A stretch of DNA of 64,000 nucleotides, taken from contig JADNRV010000253.1 of assembly GCA_015499995.1 (NCBI GenBank), positions 1-64,000 of the forward strand, in the 5' to 3' direction. Position 1 is the first letter of the stretch, and each line of letters starts with the position of its first letter. The position numbers and the translations under genes were made by a program. Origin of the DNA: Flammula alnicola. Its lineage: Eukaryota; Basidiomycota; Agaricomycetes; Agaricales; Strophariaceae. Below, in pieces: positions 55,791 to 64,000 of the stretch. The notes beneath the pieces were generated by a model. The model was not told where the DNA came from. It made no database searches and worked only from the letters and a program-made list of their open reading frames with translations.

Positions 55791-58717
55791 CTAAAACTTC
55801 GGCTGCACCAGCCTTATACTCCCCATATCAGGCGGCAGTTCCGTATCACTCTCCTCCAAGCTGGCTGCGCTCTTATGCCACAAGCTCTCGCTCTCCTCCC
55901 GATCTTCCTCCCCGAGCCCCTTCGGGTACCTCTTCGGCGTCCTCGTCTTCTCTCTCGACCTCGACCTTTCCTTCTCCTTCGCTTTCGAGCTCAGATTTAC
56001 GCTCGAGGTTTTAGGGCTATTACTGCCCTTCTGCATCCCGCCCTCCGCATACAGCTGCAGTCTCTCCAGCTGCTCGTCGTTCCACTCGCTCGGCGCCGAG
56101 TCGGTGACTGAAGGGAACGAAAGCAGCGTCCCGCGCTCAAACAGCTCCCTCGAGTCCTTATGCACAGGCTGCGATGACCCGAACCGCTGGTACATCGTCG
56201 GCGGCGCACTATGCACCACATGCTCATTCGCCAATGATGGCGGTAGTGTGACCATTTGGTTCTGTAGAGTCGCAGAGATATCGGTATGTTCATTTGCAGT
56301 GGGCGTCGACAGCCCTGAATTCCGCGGGGGCTGAATGGGAGTGTCGATCTCCAGGAGGTTGCCTTCTGATACCACAGTATCCCGTTGCGCAGGTAATGGC
56401 GGTAGCGGTGGATATCCGTCCTGCAGGAGCACAGAGCCATGGACGGCTTGTCGATGTTCGTGGGTCGCTGGCGATTGTGGCTGGCCCGGCCTGCTGTACT
56501 GATGCACCACATCCTGGCTATCGAACTTGATCGTCGGCCGCTTGCCGACGTTGGCCAGCTGCGAATGGACAGAGGGCGCTCGGAAGGAGGAAGTATCGTC
56601 TCGAGGCACAGGTGCGTCGTACAGCTGATGCCGCTGCATTCCGGCGAAACCCTCCGGATGTTCAGGTACACCTGCAGCGCTCATCCACGAAGCAGTTGGG
56701 TTGTACGGTGCAGCGGCACCTGGCGGCCGCATCTGCAGATGCGAGTTGTTTTGGCTACGCTGGCTCATCCTTTTGACGGTCCGAGCTCGGATGATACTTC
56801 CAACAGTACCGAATGAACCCCGCAGAGTGTCCATCCCCGGATCTTCGTACCCCATAGCGCCCTTCTCGTCCATGGTTTCCGTCTGCGCCCTCGCTGCCTG
56901 TAGTAGGATTGTAGACCGCCGATCGAGCTTGTTGAGCTTGTCGGGATCAACTTTGGACATTTGGAGAATGGTTATTCCTAAACAGATAATGAGGAATGCC
57001 ATGACGATCGTGATGATCTGGGCGACACTGGCGTGCAATCCTTGGAAGAGAATCTAGAGAGAAAATGTAAATCCATGCAACAATCACAGAGACACCAAAG
57101 ACCCACAATTGTCGTCACCATGGAACAGAACGTAACTGCATGTAATATGAGACGAAATGCATCACAGAAGGCGAAAACTATAACTCACAAAACACGTAGT
57201 AGGTTGGAGTGACTAGATAGCCGTCAATATCGGAATGGTTAATCATCGTATACCAAACTCACCCATAGCTATTTGGAGATCAGCAGTTAGTAAAGCGAGG
57301 CCAGATATCAAGAAACGAAGGTTGCTTACCAGTATTAAACAAAGCAAGCGCGACATTAAGGTAGTACACTTCCACCACTATACGTAAAGAGGCCCTGTTG
57401 TCAATCTCCCTTGTGCGCCGAAGCTATCACACAACCACTTACAGAGGGTAATAATAACAAATCCGAACAAAAAGTACATGAACCAGTGTTTAAACTAGCA
57501 ACCAATATCAGCCTGTCGCGATCACAAATAACCGGAGGCATACAACATACCTGGTTATCGCCCATAGCTGTCTGCACAATCGCGGCTCCGAGACCAGTGG
57601 TGACGCTAACAGATATGCCACCAATCATACTACACACGGAGATATACCACAACATGCTGTTCTTGCCGTATCTTGAGACGAAAGGAGTGGTAAGTTTAGC
57701 ATAATTATCCTGAACAAAAGAGTAAAACAAGGACATACTTGGGAGCGAAGTAAAAGACAATCACCAAGGAAATGGCGATGAGGACACAAATATACGTAAG
57801 GAAACCAGGAGCGAGGAAGAGCTTTTCGAACACTTTGATCTGGCCAACACTCGCTTCCTGAGGACCTGTTGGAAGGGAAGAAAGCAACGAGGGTGAGAAC
57901 TATTTTTAGCAACGACAATGCGGATATCGGGTACCGTTGAGGGCGATGATAACTGAGCCGAGCTTCAATGTCCAACAAAATCAGGATTGCAACATGCCGG
58001 AGGACGAAATCAGGACACGTACAATGCACAACGCACAGCCCAGCCAGCCGAAGAAACTGAGCTTTTCGTTGAGGAACAATGATGAAAGGATGGCGCAGAT
58101 GACGACGGATAGTGCGCCTAACGGCGTCTATTCGATGCAGCGAGTCAGCGGGGTGTCGAGACATGGTAATAGAGGCAGCGTACGACGACAATAGCTTCCA
58201 CGAAAGCATAAGCTGTGCAAGGAGAAGTTTGAGACTTAGCTAACGGTAAAGGAGATGAATCACACGACGCACCAGCAAAGTTACATAGTTCTCCAAGGAT
58301 CATCACTAACAGCAAGACCTTTCAGCATTCCATGACTCTCCTTCGATAGCGCGCACGTACTGCTCATTCCTGTCCACCATAGTGGCTTGAGAAACCGTTG
58401 TCAGGATCACCAGCTGGCCCACTATGAAATCATGGGTGTTGAACTCACCGATTTCAAATACGCAACACCTTCGCCCAGCTCTCCGCCTGCCTGCGAGCGA
58501 AGGAGCCCCTTCTTCTTGAACACAAAACTTGAACCTATAAGCAACCCACTGGTTATTGCCAAGATAATCCCAACGATCTGCACGAAAGTCTAGGATCAGC
58601 TACCACAACCAAGAGTAACAACCGTTCGGCGCCAACCTTGAGGTTTGAACCCGCTGAAATTGTTTTGGTGACGGCAGAGGATGTCGCCGACGCCACCGCC
58701 GATGTTGAGGACGACAT
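55791..58717 (-). CDS. NIPA-type magnesium transporter with long cytosolic tail, 15 exons
   Basis: Minus-strand exons: 58637-58717, 58449-58577, 58361-58385 (25 nt), 58273-58305 (33), 58184-58212 (29), 58023-58127, 57935-57962 (28), 57739-57865, 57551-57671, 57443-57494, 57330-57377, 57263-57268 (6 nt), 57189-57212 (24), 57107-57135, 55791-57053. Total 2100 nt, 699 residues, every junction GT-AG and in frame. The translated core matches the NIPA/DUF803 family (Mg2+ transport, endomembrane or plasma membrane): [121 protein letters not shown]. After the last TM helix there is an unusually long (about 385-residue) disordered Pro/Ser/Arg-rich tail. Regulation through the tail is inference. Confidence 0.92.
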
Positions 58718-59989
58718 TTGAGGGGGGAATGTCCTCGAGAGTGGGAGGACGAGGATGGGAGCTGTTCAAAGTGGCCGCAAGGTCAGGTAACCAACTCGAT
58801 CACAATTGCCGTACAGCCGACAAATTACTAAAAAAGGTTCTCAATATCGCCGGTACCGCGGCTACCGCCGATTGCCCGTAAATAATGCAGTGTAAAGGGC
58901 TTGGCGATGCCCGCAATTCTCACAATGTCAGAGCCACATTCATTTTTTTGATTCTCAGTCAAACCGTCATGCATTCACGTTTCAGTAGTCCACGTCCATC
59001 AAAACCATCTCTTGCCGCAGAGAACTCCAAACTGACGTTGAGACTTTTGACGCTGGGCATGTCTGTGGTACCGGTCGGACGGTGACAACTCGTCTTTCAC
59101 ATGGTCCAGTCTAGTCCAGTCCGAAATTCGCGATCGCATAACAACAGGTATGTATAACATTTATCAAATTCTTGTTGCATCTCGAGATCGAGGATCAGGG
59201 GGCTAGAGCGGGGTCGATCGGGCAGGGGAAATCAGCTATGAGCAGGCCGTACATTCGTCTGCGATGCACGGAGCGCTCAGGTGTTTCGTGACCGCGGTTC
59301 GTCGGCGTGTTAATATCAGTGCACATTGCACTGCCATCCATACAGCCCAGTGACGGAATACCAGGACGTTTATCTCAACAGGCTGACGATTGATACCTGT
59401 TTTGACGGCTGGTATTATCTTGACAGAACATAAAGCATAAGGAAAAATATGCGAGAGAAAAGCCCACCGACAACTCTGAGACATCCTCCGTCTGCCATTT
59501 CGATTTACAGACATATGCATGTTGTTATCTGACACTAATGACTGCAGTGAGTCCATTTTTGAAAATTGCATAACACCAGCGGTCTTGGTATCGGTTAGAC
59601 TGCGCAAAGCCCGAGGTTAGCCAGGATGTCAAATCCCTTTCACCCTCGGCGTTCAACGTTCAGTATGTATCTAATTTTGCATTCCGGGGTGAGGGCGGTC
59701 CTACGGATCAGCAATGCGGATGCACTTGTCCGCAGCACACACAGCAATGACTGCGTAAAACATTGATGGAACAGAGGCCAGTTGAACAGCTCGGCAACAT
59801 TTCCCCGAGACCTTCACCTCCATCCCCTTTCCAACTCTTCTGACACTCACGAACAAAGGTGTTAAAAAGCATGTCATTATATAATACCATGATATAAATC
59901 AAGTACTTCTAAGCAATCCCTCAGACGTACGCTAAACCCGCTGGTTCGGATTCCGCAAAGCCTTTACATACAGGCCCTACAGAAAAAGC
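58718..59989. other. Intergenic, no supported gene
   Basis: Contains the promoter of the NIPA-like gene near 58720. Short ORFs only. Nothing else is supported. Confidence 0.45.
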
Positions 59990-60779
59990 GGCTCACCTAT
60001 TATAGTTGTAGTTCATGTGGAAAATTAATTAAATTAAATAAAAATTAAATAAATTAAATCGAGAGAGGGAAAAGAGAACCCAACACAACCTCTCAGCGGC
60101 AGAATAAATTAATATAAATTATGCAAAATGTACCATCATGGATGCTAGTTTATTGTAGCATAGAAATCCAAAATTTTCTCAAGCGCTTTGCGCCCCAATG
60201 TATCTCGGACCATCAAATTCCATGTCCACACAAAATGCACATATTTTTTCTCTCGCGCAAAGCGCGACCTTAAGAAAAGACAACCAATAAAACATGGTTG
60301 TATTTGACAGACATGGCCTAAATTAATTGCATGGAATCTTTGCCACATACTGACTGGATTTAATTTCCAGTGAAAATTCAAGGCAAAATTTTTGATTTTT
60401 CCCCACTTTCAGGGTTTCACTTTTTAAGATTTGAGCCTCAATACATAATTCTACATGTGTCTCTGAATTCTCAGGATTTTTTTGGGCTTGATCCTATGTT
60501 TTCTCATGTGCAAGTATGCAATCAGGATGTAGGAAAGGTCACCCAGAGCAGAATTTCGCATTTTTGGTCAAAAAAAGTGTGCAAAGTCTCCATTTTTTCC
60601 AGACACATTGAAGAAGGTAGGAGCAACATTTTTATGAGGACAAAGTGAAAATTTCTGCTGTGCTCGATCTTCCAAGGAGTACAAAGCTATGTATTTCCTG
60701 CCAGATGCTTTGTTTACATGTGTATAGGTTTTCAAACTCAGTTAGGTCCTAATTGCGCTACACACATAATTTAACTGCC
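59990..60779. mobile_element. Non-autonomous repeat element, copy 2 (790 bp)
   Basis: Second copy of 11922-12708, same ends (GGCTCACCTATTATAG ... TTTAACTGCC), same orientation. It is flanked by GAAAAAGC (59982-59989) and GAAAAAGG (60780-60787), again 7 of 8 identical. With copy 1 this fixes the element boundaries and an approximately 8-bp target duplication. It sits in intergenic DNA about 250 bp upstream of an F-box gene. Confidence 0.88.
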
Positions 60780-60870
60780 GAAAAAGGAAAAAGCGACCCA
60801 AATGTCCTCAGACCCAGAGGTCCGTGCACTCCGCCGTGCGCGGAATGCACGTGATTGATGCGCCTTTCTG

Positions 60871-60934
60871 TTTAGAATTGGAATTGGAATTGGAATTAAC
60901 TTGTTGAACTTGAACTTGAACTTGATTCGAACCG
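60871..60934. repeat. Adjacent hexanucleotide microsatellites (TTGGAA)n and (TTGAAC)n
   Basis: About three to four TTGGAA units followed, after a short break, by about four TTGAAC units, roughly 100-160 bp upstream of the ATG of the F-box gene at 61029. Confidence 0.7.
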
Positions 60935-61028
60935 ATATTTTCAAGGTATCTCCCGCATTCTTTCACGGTGATACGAGTATAAAAAATTTACCTTAGAAGC
61001 CTGACTAGGTCGACTTGCTCTGTCGTAG

Positions 61029-62477
61029 ATGTCTCGCGGCATCCAGAACGAACCTGCGTTGATTAACAAGGTGCTACCGGTCGATGTCCTCGGAGAGGTG
61101 TTTATGCACAGCATAGCATGCTCCCACTCGAGCACAGAGCTATGCATGCAGATGAGCAGCCCTGATCTGTTTAGTGCGCATGCCAGGTACGAGCCACTGG
61201 TTTCAAAAATCTCATCGATTCACCATCACCAATGCCACTCGACCCCGGAGCCATTCTTCCTCGGCCAAGTCTGTGCACATTGGCGCAATCTTGTTCTTGA
61301 CATGCCGCAGCTCTGGTCACACATCGCTATAATCGAATGTCCCAAAGAGCGTCAGCTCGAGCTCCTGAGAGTGTGGCTTGCACGCAGTCGTCAGCATCCC
61401 ATCAGCATCCTCCTCTCCTGGCATTGGTGCGGCACCGAGTACATGAAGGGGTTGCACCAGCCTCTCAGATCACTCGCTGATCTGCTCGCGTCTCATGCGA
61501 GTAGATGGAAAGCGGTTGAATTCACCTGCCAGAAAGGAGACGCCCTTGCATCGTTTTGCGAGGTCGTTGGGCTCGGCTCCTTGACGCAGCTCGAATCTTT
61601 CACTGTGAACGACAAGAGCAGCGATCGCGCCAATAACAATATGAATGACCTCGCGCGCCTCTTTTTTAGACTCCCGTCCCTCCGCAAGCTCAAATGGGCA
61701 CAACCCGACTTTTACCGCCCCAAGGCAGAAGTGCACCCACCTTGGTCGCAGCTGCGATCTCTCGATCTCTCTCAATGCCCAGAAACGGCCACAGATCGCC
61801 TCTTCAGCGCATTATTACAGTGCCGGCTACTCGAAGATCTACACATCGGTCATACAAGTCTAATGGAGGAACAAAATGATATAATTCCTATAACCCTCCC
61901 CGCTCTCCAAATCTTGCGAGTGACATCGTTAGCCCAGTCATTCGTGCTGTACGACAAGCTCGTGGTCCGTCGCTTACGGGTTGTACTGCTGAAGAATGTC
62001 ATGAAGTATCAAGACCCCGGCAGGATATGGAACGCACTTGACCTGATGCTCGTCCGCTCGCAGTGTCGTTTGGAGAGATTTTCCTTTATGGATTACACAG
62101 CCGAGCAAAATCAAGAGCAACTTATCCTCCAACTTTCCTCTCCGTCCTTCTCATCACTCGTAGAACTTACTCTGGCAACGATAATTCCCGTCGACACTGT
62201 CGTTGCTGCTTTAATGCACACTGAAGACTCACACTACATTCTCCCTAGCCTTCGAACATTGGAATTACGGGGATGCTCATTCGTTGATGGTGCGATCTCG
62301 AAGGTGGCGTCCAGTCGGTTTCGAAGACCGCGTGGAAGTCGTCTTGGGCGCATGAAAGTGAGGACGACTTTCAACAGGCATTTCCATCTCCAGGACGTTT
62401 TCACGTTTGGTCAACTGACAAGAGAAGGGATGGAAGTACACTTGAGTCATAATTTTCAACCCTACCTTGAATTCTAG
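61029..62477 (+). CDS. F-box/LRR protein, single exon
   Basis: Uninterrupted 482-codon ORF. An N-terminal F-box-like segment (LPVDVLGEVFMHSIACSHSS) is followed by LGQVCAHWRNLVLDMPQLWS, the classical basidiomycete F-box follow-on helix (CxxWRxlaLxtPxLWs). The remainder is a Leu-rich repeat region (LRKLKWAQPDFYRPKAEVHP, LLEDLHIGHTSLM, SLRTLELRGCSFVD). Probably an SCF substrate adaptor. An alternative first exon upstream cannot be excluded, but the ATG context and the F-box position near residue 17 are normal. Confidence 0.85.
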   Translation: MSRGIQNEPALINKVLPVDVLGEVFMHSIACSHSSTELCMQMSSPDLFSAHARYEPLVSKISSIHHHQCHSTPEPFFLGQVCAHWRNLVLDMPQLWSHIAIIECPKERQLELLRVWLARSRQHPISILLSWHWCGTEYMKGLHQPLRSLADLLASHASRWKAVEFTCQKGDALASFCEVVGLGSLTQLESFTVNDKSSDRANNNMNDLARLFFRLPSLRKLKWAQPDFYRPKAEVHPPWSQLRSLDLSQCPETATDRLFSALLQCRLLEDLHIGHTSLMEEQNDIIPITLPALQILRVTSLAQSFVLYDKLVVRRLRVVLLKNVMKYQDPGRIWNALDLMLVRSQCRLERFSFMDYTAEQNQEQLILQLSSPSFSSLVELTLATIIPVDTVVAALMHTEDSHYILPSLRTLELRGCSFVDGAISKVASSRFRRPRGSRLGRMKVRTTFNRHFHLQDVFTFGQLTREGMEVHLSHNFQPYLEF

Positions 62478-63107
62478 ACCCATTATTCGTGCCAGATCCT
62501 TCAGGCTTCAGACCTTCGCATGTATGGATAGAGAAAGATCAGTGAGGAGATACCAAGACTTCAGTCGTTTACTTTTAATGCTTCGTATCCATAGCACCTT
62601 TCCTCTCCGGAAGTACTTCATACGCAATACGTCGACACTCAACACATTGAAGACCCGACTCCTGAGATAAAATTGTTAAGAAACTCGTATGATCTGGAAA
62701 ACATGCACCGCTGCGATACGGCAAGGCGCCGCAGAGGATTGGCATGACTCCGAGATGGCCGTGGCGAATATTATTGGCTGTCCGATCGATTGCATGTGGC
62801 GCATTCGATCCTCGGTTTAATCTAGCCACATCCATGTCTTTAAATTCGCTCTTAAACTCGAGAAATAATGAATATACACTGCTCTAGAGTTTGTATACAT
62901 AATGTTTCTGTTCTACTGTATAATACCTCTGAAATTTTAGAATTTTTCGTTTTTCTTGCTGAACGCCGCCGCACGGACAGAGCTATTTATGGACTGCATT
63001 GCCATTTCGCGTCATTTTCCAACAACGACAGGAAGTGGATCGACTTCCAGTGAAAAACACCCCGAGATGCCCGCCGCCAGCAGCACTTGAGCTGGGATCG
63101 AGAAAGG
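62478..63107. other. Intergenic between F-box and ferritin-like genes
   Basis: Short ORFs without features; AT-rich. It probably holds the 3' UTR of the F-box gene and upstream control sequence of the next gene. Confidence 0.45.
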
Positions 63108-63115
63108 TATAAAAG
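63108..63115 (+). promoter_or_regulatory. TATA box of the ferritin-like gene
   Basis: TATAAAAG in context AAAGGTATAAAAGGTGG, 117 bp upstream of the ATG at 63225 with a pyrimidine-rich leader (CTTTTCCTTTCCTTCAACC) between them. Spacing is typical for a well-expressed fungal gene with a short 5' UTR. Confidence 0.65.
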
Positions 63116-63224
63116 GTGGAGAAAAACGAAAAAAAAGAAAATCAGGATCTTTTCCTTTCCTTCAACCTTTCCTAGTCATTTCTCGCCTATCTACCTACAA
63201 ACCCCAACCGATAATTCTTTGAAG

Positions 63225-63972
63225 ATGCGCCAAGCCCTGTTCTCAATCGTCATCGCCGCCCTTTCGGTTCGGCTGGTTGTATCGTCGCCTTTGCAGGCTC
63301 CCGCCAAGCGTGCGAGTAACATTGACGGTTCGTATCTGTTCGACAACACCAATGACATCCCACTAACGAGTTAATTTCTATGGCTCTTTCGAATTCCTAC
63401 TCTTTCATATTACAGACGCCACCGTTCTGAATTTTGCGCTCACGCTCGAGCACCTCGAGAACGCCTTTTACGGCGGGGCCCTCGCCAAGTTTGACCAGCA
63501 GGCGTTCTTGAACGCTGGCTTGCCCACTTTTGCGCGGGGACGCTTCGCGCAGGTTGCAGATCATGAGAAGACGCACGTCAAGTTTTTGAGCGATGCGTTG
63601 GGCGCAAAGGCGACGAAGCCTTGTACTTATAATTTGTGTGTTTCAGTCTTTTCACTTTTGTCTTTGAGGGAAACGGTGCTGATGATTTGATAGCCCATAT
63701 ACCGATCCAAAGTCGTTTGCGGCTCTGAGCCAGATTCTTGAAGGCGTCGGTTAGTGTTTTTCGTGCTTTCCTTGACGCTTGACGCTGGAAGAAGAAGAGT
63801 GCTGAATACATGCGTGCATATAGGCACATCGGCGTACACTGGCGCTGCGCAGCTGATCACCAACAAGGATTATTTGACGGCGGCGGCGAGCGTCCTTGCG
63901 ACAGAGGCTCGACATGCGAGTTGGGTGGCGTCTGCCGTCAATAAGTTTGCTGGATGGAGCGGGGCGTTTGAT
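63225..63972 (+). CDS. Secreted ferritin-like domain protein (Rds1-type), 3' end beyond window
   Basis: Exons 63225-63327, 63416-63635, 63694-63749 and 63834 to about 63972, then a donor GTAGGT; the gene continues off the window. Signal peptide MRQALFSIVIAALSVRLVVSS, likely cleaved before SPLQAPAKR (KR may be a Kex2-type site). The ferritin-like domain opens DATVLNFALTLEHLENAFYG (Glu residues ExxE-like), then FAQVADHEKTHVKFLSDAL (Glu/His pair), YTDPKSFAALSQILEGVG, SAYTGAAQL and ASVLATEARHASWVASAVN (Glu/His). These conserved Glu and His positions match the four-helix di-metal ferritin-like domain of fungal Rds1 stress proteins. Function is poorly known; it is linked in yeasts and other fungi to stress and nutrient responses. 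Confidence 0.9.
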
Positions 63973-64000
63973 GTAGGTGTTCCTTGAGTTTCTGTCACTT

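Noticed and set aside
1..64000. CRISPR arrays, bacterial operons, rRNA or tRNA genes
   Set aside because: No spaced direct-repeat arrays, no Shine-Dalgarno gene chains and no rRNA or cloverleaf signals noticed; the genome is clearly eukaryotic.

Overview
This 64 kb window is nuclear DNA of a filamentous basidiomycete, most likely an Agaricomycete. The genes have many short introns (about 50-70 nt) with GTRNGT donors, some exons are extremely small, and the families are typical of mushroom-forming fungi: F-box/LRR proteins, an atypical G-alpha, a wax-synthase-domain pair, a CE1 esterase, a 7-TM receptor-like protein and a fungus-expanded transposon protein. The species cannot be named from the sequence. 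I saw no rRNA, tRNA or CRISPR.

Layout. 0.1-2.5 kb: membrane protein with a long disordered tail (-). 4.4-7.4 kb: MFS sugar transporter (-). 7.4-10.9 kb: no recognisable gene. 10.9-12.8 kb: membrane-protein gene split by a 787-bp element whose second copy is at 59,990. 12.9-18.2 kb: transposon-rich block with a decayed transposase-like gene, a possible divergent partner ORF and a 412-bp hAT-type MITE with a perfect 8-bp target duplication. 20.1-26.5 kb: two well-resolved housekeeping genes, Xaa-Pro aminopeptidase (+) and the ribosome-biogenesis GTPase NOG1 (-), convergent. 28.9-30.2 kb: F-box gene. 30.6-32.7 kb: atypical G-alpha (-) with a 9-nt exon. 34.4-40 kb: two related F-box genes, both frame-disrupted, around a securin-like gene (+). 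40.1-41.5 kb: NKAP-family spliceosomal protein (+). 42-43 kb: CE1 esterase (-). 43.3-45 kb: kinase-like gene (-). 45.0-45.35 kb: cluster of perfect hairpins. 45.7-47.1 kb: F-box gene (-). 48.3-49.1 kb: SnoaL/pathogen-related-like gene (+). 49.2-55.4 kb: a tandem duplication of a wax-synthase-domain gene; the first unit carries a 2.4-kb palindrome-rich insertion. 55.8-58.7 kb: NIPA magnesium-transporter-like gene (-) with a 6-nt exon. 61-62.5 kb: F-box gene (+). 63.2 kb to the end: secreted ferritin-like (Rds1-type) gene, cut by the window edge.

The most informative signals are these. (1) Between about 31 and 44 kb, reading frames of otherwise well-conserved genes break repeatedly, and nearly every break is healed by adding one base, mostly within a homopolymer run. 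Genes outside that interval are intact. This looks more like consensus undercalling than biology, and should be checked before any of these genes is called a pseudogene. (2) Precise transposon footprints with 8-bp duplications, one of them inside a coding exon. (3) CGA-to-TGA stops confined to the transposon genes. (4) Exons of 6, 9, 25 and 28-33 nt that gene finders would probably miss.

The genes do not form one pathway or an obvious biosynthetic cluster. The window is a mosaic of housekeeping genes and fast-evolving accessory families separated by repeats.
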